A stretch of 64,000 bases of DNA, from the NCBI RefSeq assembly GCF_020866965.1, contig NZ_JAJATX010000016.1:1-64000 (forward strand), given 5' to 3'. The stretch's first letter is position 1; every line of letters begins with the position of its first letter. The stretch comes from Microvirga roseola (lineage in GTDB: Bacteria; Pseudomonadota; Alphaproteobacteria; Rhizobiales; Beijerinckiaceae). A program made the translations under genes and the position numbers. The notes under the pieces were generated by a model, which did not search any database, was not told the origin of the DNA, and was given only the letters and a program-made list of their open reading frames with translations. Positions 7,685-19,082 of this stretch are shown piece by piece.

Positions 7685-7717
7685 GGGGATGGGTCAACGC
7701 CCATCCCCTTCTTCTTT
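7685..7717 (+). terminator. Intrinsic terminator after the small lipoprotein gene
   Basis: 9-bp GC-rich stem (GGGGATGGG at 7685-7693, CCCATCCCC at 7700-7708) followed by a pyrimidine tail rich in T. It begins 7 bp after the stop codon at 7676-7678. Confidence 0.85.
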
Positions 7718-7743
7718 TCCGCCCGCAATGCAGGGCAGATGCG

Positions 7744-8175
7744 CTAGATGCTGGCCTCCGTGAAGAGGACCCGCAGCGCGAATACGAGCCACATGAGCAT
7801 GAGCACCATCGCGCCGATCAGGAAGACCTGAAAGCGCCGGGCCACCTTGTTGGACGTGGCGTGAATGTAGGCATGGGCGAGCCGGGCCGCCACGAACAGC
7901 CAGGCGAGGATCACGAAGGCGAGGTCCGCCTTGCGGGTGATCAGCGCCAGCGCCACCAGCACATAGAACAGTACCGGCAGCTCGAACTGGTTGTGGAAGG
8001 CGTTCGCGATCTGCAGCGTGCGCCTCGGCCAGTTCCGCTCGCCCAGCGCGATCTCGCCCACCTTGACCTCCCCCTTGCGTATGTGGGTCACCCGCGACCG
8101 GCCCATCCAGGCCATCAGGACGAAGGTCAGCCCGATCTGGAGGAAGACGGGCAGAAGAATGGCGGTCAGGCTCAT
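7744..8175 (-). CDS. MAPEG family membrane protein
   Basis: 143-aa integral membrane protein of the MAPEG family (eicosanoid and glutathione metabolism-like). Four hydrophobic segments are visible: about residues 5-24, 65-85, 85-100 and 118-138. The family signature region with AFHNQFELPVLFY follows a KVGEIALGERNW loop. The bacterial function is unknown; some members bind glutathione. It sits 8 bp downstream of guaB in the same direction and is probably cotranscribed. Length is normal. Confidence 0.85.
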   Translation of the reverse strand: MSLTAILLPVFLQIGLTFVLMAWMGRSRVTHIRKGEVKVGEIALGERNWPRRTLQIANAFHNQFELPVLFYVLVALALITRKADLAFVILAWLFVAARLAHAYIHATSNKVARRFQVFLIGAMVLMLMWLVFALRVLFTEASI

Positions 8176-8183
8176 GGGACGGC

Positions 8184-9836
<1,653 letters not shown>

Positions 9837-9840
9837 TTAA

Positions 9841-11310
9841 GTGCCAAAGGTCATGCGCCAATCCCGCCTCCTTCCCTTGATCATCGCCACCGCTCTCTTC
9901 ATGGAGAACATGGACTCGACGGTGATCTCGACGTCCCTGCCGATGATCGCGCAGGACTTGGGGACGGATCCGATCGCGCTGAAACTCGCCCTGACCTCCT
10001 ATCTGGTGAGCCTTGCCATCTTCATCCCGATCTCGGGTTGGATGGCGGACAAGTTCGGGGCGCGGACCATCTTCACCGCCGCTATCGGCGTGTTCATGGC
10101 GGGTTCCCTGGCCTGCGCCGGAGCCAATTCCCTCGAAGGCTTCGTCATCGCCCGCTTCCTGCAGGGTGCCGGGGGCGCCATGATGGTGCCGGTCGGCCGC
10201 CTCGTTCTCCTGCGTAGCGTCGCGCGCAACGAGGTCGTGCAGGCGCTTGCGACCCTCACGATCCCGGCCCTGATAGGCCCCGTCGTTGGTCCGCCCCTCG
10301 GGGGCTTCATCACCACCTATTTCGACTGGCGCTGGATCTTCTTCATCAACATTCCCATCGGGATCCTTGGCATCATTCTCGCCACGATCTTCGTTCCCAA
10401 TGTCAGGGAGGAGGATACCCCGCCCCTGGATATCGTGGGTTTCCTGCTCTCCGGAATCGGCCTCGCGCTCCTGATGCTGGGCTTCGCCTCGGGCGGACGG
10501 CACCTCATCCCGGCGGAAATCTCGGCCGGCTGCATCATCGTCGGGGCGGCGAGCGTGATCCTCTACATGTTCCATGCCCGGCGGACGCCGCATCCCGTGC
10601 TGCAGCTAAGCCTTCTCAAGGTCCCGACCTTCCGGATCAGCGTGGTCGGCGGCTCGCTCTTCCGCATCGGCGTCGGGGCAATCCCCTTTCTGCTGCCGCT
10701 CATGCTGCAGATCGGATTCGGGCTTTCCCCCCTCGCCTCCGGCTCGCTCACCTTCATTGCGGCGGTGGGCGCGCTGTTCATGAAAACCATGGCGAAGCGC
10801 ATCCTGGAGCGGTTCGGCTTCCGCCGGGTGCTGACCGTCAACGCCTTCATCGGCGCGCTCTTCATCGCCCTGAACGGATTCTTTACGCCCTGGACGCCCT
10901 ACTGGCTCATCATGGCGATCCTCTTCGTGGGCGGCTGCTTCCGCTCGCTCCAGTTCACCAGCCTGAATGCCATCGGCTATGCGGAGATTTCGAAGCGGGA
11001 CATGAGCTATGCCACCAGCCTCTCAAGCGCCGCCCAGCAGGTGGCGCTGAGCATCGGCGTGGCCTTCGGGGCCTATGTGGTGGAGGCTGCAGCCCATTTC
11101 CGGGGCGCGGAAGCCATCGGCGCAGTGGACTTCGGGCCTGCCTTCTGGGCCGTTGCGACCGTCTCCGCCTTGTCCGGCTTCATCTTCGCCCACCTGTCTC
11201 CCACGGCAGGCGCGGAGATGTCGGGCCACCAAGCCGTCGAGAGCAAGCCTCCCTCCACAGGTCTAGGAGACGGCACTACAAATCTTGGTGAGGAAGTGGA
11301 ACGCCGCTGA
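9841..11310 (+). CDS. MFS exporter, DHA2 (14-TM EmrB/QacA) type
   Basis: 489-aa major facilitator superfamily protein. The DHA2 signature is visible in TM1 (MENMDSTVISTSLP) and in GWMADKFGAR after TM2 (motif A). Motif C (GPVVGPPLGG) near residue 145 marks drug:H+ antiporters. About 14 hydrophobic segments, inner membrane. The substrate is not predictable. Starts are GTG 9841 or ATG 9853; the choice is uncertain because neither has a strong ribosome binding site. It is divergent from guaB. No regulator gene lies next to it. Confidence 0.88.
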   Translation: MPKVMRQSRLLPLIIATALFMENMDSTVISTSLPMIAQDLGTDPIALKLALTSYLVSLAIFIPISGWMADKFGARTIFTAAIGVFMAGSLACAGANSLEGFVIARFLQGAGGAMMVPVGRLVLLRSVARNEVVQALATLTIPALIGPVVGPPLGGFITTYFDWRWIFFINIPIGILGIILATIFVPNVREEDTPPLDIVGFLLSGIGLALLMLGFASGGRHLIPAEISAGCIIVGAASVILYMFHARRTPHPVLQLSLLKVPTFRISVVGGSLFRIGVGAIPFLLPLMLQIGFGLSPLASGSLTFIAAVGALFMKTMAKRILERFGFRRVLTVNAFIGALFIALNGFFTPWTPYWLIMAILFVGGCFRSLQFTSLNAIGYAEISKRDMSYATSLSSAAQQVALSIGVAFGAYVVEAAAHFRGAEAIGAVDFGPAFWAVATVSALSGFIFAHLSPTAGAEMSGHQAVESKPPSTGLGDGTTNLGEEVERR

Positions 11311-11350
11311 GCCTGCGCTACGATCCTGTCTCCAGGACCAGGAGGCCACC

Positions 11351-12205
11351 ATGGATCAGCGCATCATCGACCTCTACGACGACTTCACCCATGGCGGCAT
11401 GAACCGCCGGACCTTCCTCGACCGCCTCGCAGCGCTGGTGGGAAGTGCGGCAGGCGCAACGGCGCTCCTTCCGATCCTCCAGAACAATTATGCCCACGCG
11501 CAGACCGTGCCGGAGAACGATCCGCGGATCACGACCGAAATGGTCGACATTCCCGGCGCTTCCGGTCTGAAAGGCTATCTCGCCAAGCCGACAAGCGGCG
11601 ACGACCTTCCGACCGTTCTCGTGATCCACGAAAACCGCGGCCTCAACCCGCATATCAAGGACGTGACCCGCCGCATGGCGACCGAGGGCTTCATCGCGCT
11701 CGGCCTCGACTACCTCTCGCCCATGGGCGGTACGCCCGCCGACGAGGACAAGGGCCGCGAGATGATCGGCCAGCTGGAGCAGGAGGACGTGATTTCCTAC
11801 GGTAAGGCCGCTGTGGACTACCTCCAGGGCCTGCCGGACGGCAACGGCGAGGTCGGGGCGGTCGGCTTCTGCTGGGGCGGTGGGGCCGTCAATACTCTCT
11901 CCGTCAATGAACCCGACCTCGACGCCGGCGTCGCCTATTACGGCCGGCAGGCGGATCCTGTCGACGTGCCGAAGATCGAGGCGGCGCTCATGCTCCATTA
12001 TGCGGGCCAGGACGAGCGCATCAACGCAGGGATCTCCGCATATGAAGCGGCCCTGAAGGAAGCCGGGAAGACCTATGAAATCCACATGTACGAGGGCGTG
12101 AACCACGCCTTCAACAACGACACCAATGCTGCTCGCTATGACAAGGAAGCCGCCGATCTCGCCTGGAAACGCACGGTGGATTTCCTGAAGAAGCACGTGG
12201 GGTGA
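11351..12205 (+). CDS. Dienelactone hydrolase family protein, Tat-exported
   Basis: 284-aa alpha/beta hydrolase of the dienelactone hydrolase family. A Tat-type signal peptide is present: NRRTFLDRL followed by an alanine-rich hydrophobic stretch and cleavage near AHAQ, so it should be periplasmic. The catalytic triad is visible: Cys in FCWGGG, Asp in AGQDERI and His in GVNHAF. Substrate unknown; many such proteins are carboxymethylenebutenolidase-like in name only. The ATG at 11351 is used, with an AGGAGG site upstream. It follows the MFS gene by 40 bp and could be cotranscribed. Confidence 0.88.
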   Translation: MDQRIIDLYDDFTHGGMNRRTFLDRLAALVGSAAGATALLPILQNNYAHAQTVPENDPRITTEMVDIPGASGLKGYLAKPTSGDDLPTVLVIHENRGLNPHIKDVTRRMATEGFIALGLDYLSPMGGTPADEDKGREMIGQLEQEDVISYGKAAVDYLQGLPDGNGEVGAVGFCWGGGAVNTLSVNEPDLDAGVAYYGRQADPVDVPKIEAALMLHYAGQDERINAGISAYEAALKEAGKTYEIHMYEGVNHAFNNDTNAARYDKEAADLAWKRTVDFLKKHVG

Positions 12206-12216
12206 ATGGGCGGGAG

Positions 12217-13155
12217 TTAATCCTCGAACGCTTCGACCTCGACCCGTTTCCCGACCATGAAGGCGTCGGCGACGAGGCGGAACGGGGCGGCGTCCACCTC
12301 CGATCTTCCGATGGTCAGGAGGGCATCGAAGCGTCTGTAGATGCCTTCATACTCCTTCGGCTCCTCGTTCACCACGAGACGCCCGTCGATCTCGAGACAG
12401 CTTCCGCCGCGGACGAGCTTCAGGCCAAAGCCTGCCTCCGTCTCGACCTCGATGTCCCACGTCTGCGGCCCGGTTTGACGCCAGTCGAACTCGGCCTGGA
12501 GGTTGCCGTCCGTGTGACCGGTGGCGAGTTGGAGATTGGCCGCAATCGGCGCATCGCGGTTCGCCGGGCATTCCAGGGTCGCCTGTTTGATGAAGACCGG
12601 TTCCGGCATGATGCGTGTGACGATGGAGAGCGCATTGATGCCGGGATCGAAGATCCCGAAGCCGCCCGGAGCCCAGATCCATTGCTGGCCAGGGTGCCAG
12701 TGGCGAACGTCCTCCTTCCAGGTGACCTGAAGGCGCTTGATGGTCCATCCGGCGAGAGCCTTCTTCGCCTCCTCGACGGCCTTGTTGTACTGGGCGTGCC
12801 AGGTCGTGAAGATGGTCTTGCCGGCCTTGTCGGCCAATTGCCTGAGATCCTCCAGCTCGCTTAAGCTGGCGGCAGGCGGCTTTTCCAGGAGCACGCTCTT
12901 GCCTGCGAGCAGCGCCTCGCGGGCAATCCGGTGGCGCACCTGCGGCGGCGTGCAGATGGCGACCGCATCGAGGTTCGGGACCTTGGCGAGCATCTTGCGG
13001 TAGTCCTGAAACGTGTATTCGGCATCCTCGGGCGAGATCCCGCGCTGGCTCGACACGGCGACCAGCTCAAAATTGGGATTGGAACGGATGACAGGCAGAT
13101 GCTGGTCGTGGGCGATCTTGCCGAGGCCGATGATGCCGATGCGATGTGTCGTCAT
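12217..13155 (-). CDS. Gfo/Idh/MocA oxidoreductase, L-arabinose/D-galactose 1-dehydrogenase-like
   Basis: 312-aa NAD(P)-dependent sugar dehydrogenase. The N-terminal Rossmann motif is GIIGLGKIA and the family catalytic EKP lies in LLEKPPAAS. The overall pattern, including KEDVRHWHPGQQWIW and the GGFGIFDPGINAL segment, closely resembles the L-arabinose 1-dehydrogenase of Azospirillum and D-galactose 1-dehydrogenases, which oxidise the pyranose to its lactone. The start is ATG 13153-13155. No other sugar-oxidation gene (lactonase, dehydratase) adjoins it, so the physiological substrate stays open. Convergent with the dienelactone hydrolase gene. Confidence 0.85.
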   Translation of the reverse strand: MTTHRIGIIGLGKIAHDQHLPVIRSNPNFELVAVSSQRGISPEDAEYTFQDYRKMLAKVPNLDAVAICTPPQVRHRIAREALLAGKSVLLEKPPAASLSELEDLRQLADKAGKTIFTTWHAQYNKAVEEAKKALAGWTIKRLQVTWKEDVRHWHPGQQWIWAPGGFGIFDPGINALSIVTRIMPEPVFIKQATLECPANRDAPIAANLQLATGHTDGNLQAEFDWRQTGPQTWDIEVETEAGFGLKLVRGGSCLEIDGRLVVNEEPKEYEGIYRRFDALLTIGRSEVDAAPFRLVADAFMVGKRVEVEAFED

Positions 13156-13197
13156 GTGCGTGGTCCCTTCATGAGCGGCAACCACGCAGGAGGCCCG

Positions 13198-13917
13198 TCA
13201 GGGCGAAGGCGTCCGGTCTGCCGCACCTCGAAAACCGGTCGCCAGCACATAGAGTTCCGCCGAATCGGCCCGGCTTGCCGCAGGTTTCACGTGGCGCACC
13301 ACCGCGAAGTCGCGCTTGAGGTCAGCGAGAAGCTGGTTCTCCGTGCCGCCCTGGAACACCTTGGCGACGAACGCCCCGCCCGGAGCGAGGATCTCACGGG
13401 CGAAATAGATAGCAGCTTCCGCCAGCCCGATGATCCGCAGGTGATCGGTCTTCTTGTGACCGGTCGTGTTGGCCGCCATGTCGGACATGACCACGTCGGC
13501 CGGGCCGCCCAGCATCTCGATCAGCTTGCCCGGAGCGCTCTCGTCCAAAAAGTCGAGCTGGATGAATTCGACGCCCGCCATCGGATCGATGGGCAGGAGG
13601 TCGATGCCGACGACCTTGCCCTTTGCCCCGACCTTCTTGGCCGCGATCTGGGACCAGCCGCCGGGCGCGGCGCCCAGGTCCACGACCCGCTGGCCGGGCT
13701 TGAGAATCTGATACTTCTCGTCGATCTCGAGGAGCTTGAAAGCTGCACGCGAGCGGTAGCCCTCGCGCTTGGCGCGGGCGACGTAGGGATCGTTGAGCTG
13801 GCGTTCGAGCCATTTCTGCGAAGACAGGGACCGCTTATTGGCCGTCTTCACGCGCTGCTTGAGGTTGCGGACGCCAGAGCCGGATTTGGAACTCACCGCT
13901 GGCTTCCCTCCCGCCAC
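13198..13917 (-). CDS. rlmE: 23S rRNA 2'-O-methyluridine methyltransferase
   Basis: 239-aa RrmJ/FtsJ-type methyltransferase that modifies a uridine of the 23S rRNA A loop. Motif I is [11 protein letters not shown]. The K-D-K-E catalytic tetrad can be placed: K in [10 protein letters not shown] in VVMSDMA, K in FVAKVF and E in SAELYVLA. A basic N-terminal extension of about 40 residues precedes the domain. The GTG at 13915-13917 overlaps the end of the ppx gene by 25 bp, suggesting translational coupling; this ppx-rlmE order is common in Hyphomicrobiales. Confidence 0.93.
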   Translation of the reverse strand: MAGGKPAVSSKSGSGVRNLKQRVKTANKRSLSSQKWLERQLNDPYVARAKREGYRSRAAFKLLEIDEKYQILKPGQRVVDLGAAPGGWSQIAAKKVGAKGKVVGIDLLPIDPMAGVEFIQLDFLDESAPGKLIEMLGGPADVVMSDMAANTTGHKKTDHLRIIGLAEAAIYFAREILAPGGAFVAKVFQGGTENQLLADLKRDFAVVRHVKPAASRADSAELYVLATGFRGAADRTPSP

Positions 13918-15041
13918 ACCGAATCCTCACGCATCATGTTCATCAGAATCCCTTCGCGCAGGCCGCGATCCGCAATGCGCAGGCGATCCGACGGAAAGGC
14001 CCGGCGGATTGCTTCGAGGATCGCGCAGCCGGCCAGCACCAGATCGGCGCGCTCGCGTCCGATACACGGATTCTCGGCCCGCTGCTCGAAATTCGAGTGC
14101 AGCAGGCGCTCGATCACCGTCGAGATCTCACCGTTTCGCATCCACATGCCGTCAACGCGGCGACGATCATAACGTGCCAACCCCAGATGGATGCCGCCGA
14201 CAGTCGTGACGGTGCCCGAAGTGCCGAGGAGATGGAAATTGTGCGCCCGCCCGGCATCGGCCGCGGCAAGAGTGAAATCGAGGAGAAGTTCGGAGACCTC
14301 CTCGACCATCCCCTCGAAATTGGTGCGGCTCACGTCGACCCCACCATGGCGTTCGGCCAGGGTCACGACCCCGACGGGCAGCGAATCCCAGGCCCGGATC
14401 CGATTGCAGGGATCGGCGAAAGCATGGGGAGCCTGGCCGTCGAGCCAAGCGATCTCCGTCGAGCCGCCGCCGATATCGAACACGATGACGGAATGGGCCT
14501 TCGGATCGGCGAGCGAGGCGCAGCCGGTCACGGCGAGGTAGGCCTCGGTCTTGCGGTCGACGACCTCGAGTTCGAGGTCGAGGTCGCTACGCACCCGTTC
14601 GATGAAGGACGGGCCGTTCTTTGCGAGGCGGCAGGCCTCCGTTGCGACGAGCCGTGCACGCCGGACCTCCTTGGCGATCATCTTGTCGCGGCAGACGCGC
14701 AGCGCGTCGATGGTGCGCTCGATGGCATCGTCGCTCAGGTGATTGCCGAGCCCGAGCCCCTCGCCGAGCCTGACGATTCGCGAGAACGCATCGACGACGC
14801 GAAAACCGAAATGGGCCGGCTCCGCGATGAGGAGGCGGCAATTGTTGGTGCCGAGATCGAGCGCCGCATAGCTCCGCGTCGGCCGGCGGATGTCGTTCCT
14901 TGCCGTTGTCTGTGGGCGATCAGGCAGCCATGCGGGAGCGCTCACGGTCCCGGTCAGCGGGTCCGCTCGTCTGTCTCCTGGCTCTGTCGCATCGACTTTC
15001 ACGGTCAAGGCTTCGGTCCTCTGGTCCCCAGCCGGGACCAT
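13893..15041 (-). CDS. Ppx/GppA family phosphatase
   Basis: 382-aa exopolyphosphatase/guanosine pentaphosphate phosphatase family protein of the ASKHA fold. The phosphate-1 loop is [13 protein letters not shown] (about residues 59-71), the phosphate-2 motif is [13 protein letters not shown], and a later glycine-rich LGTSGTVTT loop is present. It lacks the extra C-terminal HD domain of E. coli Ppx, as is usual in alphaproteobacteria. The first 50 residues are poorly conserved, so the true start may be downstream of the ATG at 15039-15041. It would degrade polyphosphate or pppGpp; which of the two is not clear. Confidence 0.88.
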   Translation of the reverse strand: MVPAGDQRTEALTVKVDATEPGDRRADPLTGTVSAPAWLPDRPQTTARNDIRRPTRSYAALDLGTNNCRLLIAEPAHFGFRVVDAFSRIVRLGEGLGLGNHLSDDAIERTIDALRVCRDKMIAKEVRRARLVATEACRLAKNGPSFIERVRSDLDLELEVVDRKTEAYLAVTGCASLADPKAHSVIVFDIGGGSTEIAWLDGQAPHAFADPCNRIRAWDSLPVGVVTLAERHGGVDVSRTNFEGMVEEVSELLLDFTLAAADAGRAHNFHLLGTSGTVTTVGGIHLGLARYDRRRVDGMWMRNGEISTVIERLLHSNFEQRAENPCIGRERADLVLAGCAILEAIRRAFPSDRLRIADRGLREGILMNMMREDSVWREGSQR

Positions 15042-15122
15042 CTATGGAATCGAGAGTAACAACCGGCCCATGGTCCTGCCAAGGGTCGGCCCCTCGTTTA
15101 TTCGGCTAGTGTTCGGCGGCGA

Positions 15123-16307
15123 TCAGACCCGCAGGTCTCGCAGGCGCTCCGTCAGGCCGGCGAGAACGTCGGCCCCCACATTGGCGAAGGCCACGCGCAG
15201 ATGCCCCTCCTGACCGGGGCCGAAATAGCTCCCCGGCAGGCACAGCACCCCGCGTTCGGTCGCCAGCCTCTCAGCGACGGCCTGCGCCGTGGCTCCGGAG
15301 AGCGGGTGGCGCAGATACGCGAAATAGGCCCCAACGGACTCGATCCGCCACTCCGGCAGTGGCGCGAGGGCATCCTGAAAAACCTGTGCACGCCGGTTGA
15401 TCTCGGCGCGATTTTCCTCCCGCCAGCCTTTCAGGGCCTCGATGGCCCAGGGCAGTGCGGCCTGCGCCGTTCGCGGCGCGCAGATCTGGATACAGTCGAG
15501 AATCTTGGCGAGTTGCCCGATGAGTTGCGCATCCGCCGTGACCGCGCCCATCCGATGGCCGGGAATAGCATAGGACTTCGAGAAGGAATAAAGCTGGATC
15601 GCCGTATCGCGCCACTTGTCCTCGGAAAACAGGCCGTGGGCGCGATTCATGCCCTGTGGCAGGAAATCGCGATAAGTCTCGTCAATCACGAGATAAATTC
15701 CGCGCTTGCCGCAGAGCTCCGAGAAGGCCTCGATTACATGGGTGGGATAGACGGCGCCGGTCGGGTTGTTGGGCGTGACGAGCACGATGGCCCTGACCTT
15801 CTCGTCGATCAGTGCCTCCGCATCTTCCAGACGCGGTACAAATCCCGCCTCGGGCCGGCACGGCAGCGGGCGCGGCTCGATTCCCAGCATGTCGAGGCTC
15901 ATCTGGTGATTGAAGTACCACGGCGTCGGCAGCAGCACTGCGTCGCCCTGCCGGGCGAGCAGCATCATTACGGCAAAGAAAGCCATGTTGCAGCCGGCGG
16001 TCATCGCCGTATCGGCGGGCTCGATCCGACCCTCATAGAGGCGCGAGAGCTCGACCGCATAGGCCTCGCGCAGCATCGCATCACCGATGATCGGCCCATA
16101 CTGAGCGCCCGCCGGCGAACCGGCCATGGACGCCATCCGCTCCATGAGCTCCTCGTGAGGCGCATTGCCAGGAACGGCCTGGGACAAGTTGATGAGCGGA
16201 CCGAAGGCCCCGTCATACCGCTTCGTCCAGCTCTGCGCTTCCGGGATCGGCGGACTTCCGACATCAGCGACGAGAGAGTTGATGGAGATCGCTGGGCCGC
16301 TGGTCAT
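15123..16307 (-). CDS. Pyridoxal-phosphate aminotransferase, class I/II
   Basis: 394-aa fold-type I aminotransferase. The PLP lysine is in SFSKSYAIPGHRMG. The family motifs VTPNNPTGAVYP (Asn contacting PLP) and VIDETYRDF (Asp near the ring nitrogen) are present, and the C-terminal arginine lies in HLRVAFANVG. The amino donor and acceptor are not predictable. The start at ATG 16305-16307 (MTSGPAISI) is chosen over an upstream extension of 52 codons that is not family-like and would run into the next gene. It stands alone in its direction. Confidence 0.9.
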   Translation of the reverse strand: MTSGPAISINSLVADVGSPPIPEAQSWTKRYDGAFGPLINLSQAVPGNAPHEELMERMASMAGSPAGAQYGPIIGDAMLREAYAVELSRLYEGRIEPADTAMTAGCNMAFFAVMMLLARQGDAVLLPTPWYFNHQMSLDMLGIEPRPLPCRPEAGFVPRLEDAEALIDEKVRAIVLVTPNNPTGAVYPTHVIEAFSELCGKRGIYLVIDETYRDFLPQGMNRAHGLFSEDKWRDTAIQLYSFSKSYAIPGHRMGAVTADAQLIGQLAKILDCIQICAPRTAQAALPWAIEALKGWREENRAEINRRAQVFQDALAPLPEWRIESVGAYFAYLRHPLSGATAQAVAERLATERGVLCLPGSYFGPGQEGHLRVAFANVGADVLAGLTERLRDLRV

Positions 16308-16443
16308 CGAAAGCTCAAGCTCCTCGGGAACGAAAAAAGTGGGAAGCCAGGGAAGGTCCAGCCTAACCCCCTGACCCACAGATTCAAATTGGCAGCAGTC
16401 AGCCCCCGAGTACCAAGTCGCGGGTCGTGCAGCCCTGCTCTCC

Positions 16444-17226
16444 TCATTGTTCCGAAGAAGCAATGAGCTGAAGTTTTCTGTGGTGCACAGGTTTTGAATT
16501 CACAACGCGGTACGCCAATGAGCCCTTTGGAAAGCGATTATTCCGGGCAAAGTTCATGATCTCAGCCGTACCGACGCGGTTGGAGAGCTGTATGACGCAA
16601 ATAATTTCCTGATAAACAGGGTAGTTGAATAGGCTGAAGTGCTTCCTGCCGTCCTTCTGAGGATCGTAAAAATGTCGGTTGGCCGGCGCATTCAACGGGA
16701 GAACGAATTTGCTGGCGCTGCTGTAGATTCGATTGCTTCCGTCGATGGCCCATGAGACGGGCTTTTTCGACTTTAGGCGCCGGATAGCGCGGTAGAAGTC
16801 GAGTGTCGTCATAGGGTTTTGATGGCCGCCCCAGTCCGACCAGTAGAGCTTCAGTTCATTCTGGAGAAGCTGGCCATCAGCATCGAACCATGGTTGGCGA
16901 ATGAAAACGAAGTCCCTCGAGATGCTGACAGCACTTTCGATGCACTTCATGGCCAGCGGCAGGCCCGGCAGGTGCTCCAGGAAATGGGCCATGATGCTGA
17001 AGGATACGGCATTCTTGTAGCTGCCCACCTCCGTTGCATCGACGACCAGAGCGTCTTCGCCCCTTTCGATCGACGTCTGAACCTTTTTGGGATCGATATC
17101 GATCCCAAGGCCGTTCCGTCCGCCTAGATGATCTCTCCCGAAAACAAGAGAATCCCCCTTGCTGCAGCCGAAATCGATGAAGTCGTAATGCCCTGAGGAT
17201 AATTTGTTCTTTAACTCAGTCTGCAT
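16444..17226 (-). CDS. SAM-dependent methyltransferase-like protein
   Basis: 260-aa protein with a class I methyltransferase motif I (DFIDFGCSKGDSL) and an acidic GLGIDIDPKKV strand 2 that would bind SAM. The C-terminal half is not a recognised family and may bind the substrate. The start may be ATG 17224-17226 or the in-frame ATG at 17275-17277. Base composition is visibly more AT-rich than the flanking aminotransferase and efp genes, and codon use includes more A/T-ending codons. I suspect lateral acquisition. It has no partner genes here. Confidence 0.65.
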   Translation of the reverse strand: MQTELKNKLSSGHYDFIDFGCSKGDSLVFGRDHLGGRNGLGIDIDPKKVQTSIERGEDALVVDATEVGSYKNAVSFSIMAHFLEHLPGLPLAMKCIESAVSISRDFVFIRQPWFDADGQLLQNELKLYWSDWGGHQNPMTTLDFYRAIRRLKSKKPVSWAIDGSNRIYSSASKFVLPLNAPANRHFYDPQKDGRKHFSLFNYPVYQEIICVIQLSNRVGTAEIMNFARNNRFPKGSLAYRVVNSKPVHHRKLQLIASSEQ

Positions 17227-17310
17227 CAGGCAAAACTTCCAATTTGGCAGGACAGATGCCACCGTCCTGCCAATCACAATAAAGATATGAAGACAGCAGG
17301 CGAGCCGGCC

Positions 17311-17877
17311 TTAGTCCTTCGCGCGCTCCACGTAGGAGCCGTCCTCGGTCATGATGACGACGCGGGTGCCGGCCTGGATGTGGGGAGGCACCATGGTGCG
17401 CACGCCGTTGGAGAGCATGGCGGGCTTGTAGGAGGAGGAAGCCGTCTGGCCCTTCACGACCGGCTCGGTCTCGGTGATCTCGAGGGTCACGCGAGCGGGC
17501 AGCTCGATGGCGATCGGCACGCCGTTGTGGGTCGAGAGCATTACGGCCATGCCTTCCTGGAGGTAGGGCTTCTGATCGCCGATGATGTCCTCTGGCACGA
17601 CCACCTGGTCGTAGGTCTCCGGATTCATGAAGTGGAAGCCTTCGCCATCCTCATAGAGGAAGGTGTGCTCGCGGTCTTCCACGAATGCGCGTTCCACCTG
17701 CTCCGTGGTGCGGTAGCGCTCGGAGACCTTCACGCCGTCGGAGATACGGCGCATGTCAAGCTGGGTGACCGGTGTGCCCTTGCCGGGGTGGATATTCTGG
17801 GCGGTGAGCACGACATAGAGCTTGCCGTCCATATCGACGACATTGCCTTTGCGGAGCGTAGAGGCGATGACCTTCAC
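17311..17877 (-). CDS. efp: Translation elongation factor P
   Basis: 188-aa EF-P, exactly the usual length, which relieves ribosome stalling at polyproline. Three beta-barrel domains. The modified lysine is K33 in HPGKGTP, the form that accepts beta-lysine from EpmA. The GTG at 17875-17877 is the start: an AAGGAAGG site lies upstream and the family begins MKVIAS there. It is divergent from epmA (18018) across a 140-bp promoter region, and epmB follows epmA, so substrate and both core modifying enzymes are encoded together. Confidence 0.97.
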   Translation of the reverse strand: MKVIASTLRKGNVVDMDGKLYVVLTAQNIHPGKGTPVTQLDMRRISDGVKVSERYRTTEQVERAFVEDREHTFLYEDGEGFHFMNPETYDQVVVPEDIIGDQKPYLQEGMAVMLSTHNGVPIAIELPARVTLEITETEPVVKGQTASSSYKPAMLSNGVRTMVPPHIQAGTRVVIMTEDGSYVERAKD

Positions 17878-18017
17878 GGGAAGCCTTCCTTGTGACAGAT
17901 AGGGGCGCACCGCAGGGCTGGTCTCTCCAGCCCCGCCGATGCGGGAAAACGGTTTCGGTGCCGCAAGTAGCCTATATCGGCGCAAATCGCCAGTCCGACC
18001 TCACGGAACCCTTTGGA

Positions 18018-19082
18018 ATGGACAAGCCTCTGAAAGCCCCTTCCCCCTGGTGGACGCCGCATGTCCATGCCGACCGACGGCCGTTTCTCCTGGCGCGCAA
18101 CCGGATCCAGGGGGCGCTGCGCGGCTTTTTCGCAGGCCATGATTTCGTCGAGGTAGATACCGCCACGCTCCAGACCTCTCCCGGCAACGAGGCCCATCTT
18201 CACGCCTTCGCCACCGAAGCGATCGGGCTCAACGGATCGAGAACGCCGCTGTTCCTGCACACCTCGCCGGAATTCGCCTCCAAGAAGCTGCTGGCTGCCG
18301 GAGAGAGCCGGATAGTGTGCTTCGCCCATGTCTACCGCAACCGGGAACGCGGCCCCCTGCATCATCCTGAATTCACGATGCTGGAATGGTACCGGGCCGG
18401 TGAGAGTTACGAGAGCCTCATGCGCGACTGCGGGAGTATCCTTGCCCTCGCCGCCGAGACGGCCGGCACCCGAACCCTCGCCTTTCGGGGCCGGGAGACC
18501 GATCCTTTCAAGGAGCCCGAGCGGCTGAGCGTGGCGGAAGCCTTCCAGCGTTTTGCCGGCATCGACCTCCTCTCCTCCATCTGTCGGAGCGGAGAAACGG
18601 ACCGGGACCGGCTGGCCGAGAGCCTAAGGCAGGCAGGCCTGCGGGTGGCCGAGGACGACACCTGGGCCGATCTCTTCAGCCGCGTCATCGTCGAGCGGAT
18701 CGAGCCCCATCTCGGCCTCGGGCGCGCCACGATCCTGGACGAGTACCCGGTCGCGGAAGCGGCGCTTGCCCGCCCGACCGCCCGCGACCCGCGCGTTGCG
18801 GAGCGGTTTGAGCTCTATGCCTGCGGCGTGGAACTTGCCAACGCCTTCGGGGAATTGACCGATCCGGAGGAGCAGCGCCGCCGCTTCGAGGCCGAAATGG
18901 CCGAGAAAATGCGGGTTTACGGGGAAAACTACCCGGTGGATGAGGATTTCCTGGCGGCGCTCGCCCATATGCCGGAGGCCAGCGGCATCGCCCTCGGTTT
19001 CGACCGTCTCGTCATGCTGGCGACCGGCGCCTCGCGCATCGAGCAGGTGCTCTGGGCCCCCGTCCCGGAGACGTCGGCATGA
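18018..19082 (+). CDS. epmA: EF-P beta-lysylation ligase EpmA
   Basis: 354-aa class II lysyl-tRNA synthetase paralogue (GenX/PoxA/YjeA). It has the aaRS catalytic core (motif 2 in AHVYRNRERGPLHHPEF; motif 3 in GIALGFDRLVM) but no N-terminal anticodon-binding domain. That absence distinguishes EpmA from LysS. It activates (R)-beta-lysine and attaches it to the EF-P lysine. Start ATG 18018 (MDKPLKAP); the frame upstream of it has no family similarity. Its last four bases overlap the epmB start (ATGA). Confidence 0.95.
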   Translation: MDKPLKAPSPWWTPHVHADRRPFLLARNRIQGALRGFFAGHDFVEVDTATLQTSPGNEAHLHAFATEAIGLNGSRTPLFLHTSPEFASKKLLAAGESRIVCFAHVYRNRERGPLHHPEFTMLEWYRAGESYESLMRDCGSILALAAETAGTRTLAFRGRETDPFKEPERLSVAEAFQRFAGIDLLSSICRSGETDRDRLAESLRQAGLRVAEDDTWADLFSRVIVERIEPHLGLGRATILDEYPVAEAALARPTARDPRVAERFELYACGVELANAFGELTDPEEQRRRFEAEMAEKMRVYGENYPVDEDFLAALAHMPEASGIALGFDRLVMLATGASRIEQVLWAPVPETSA

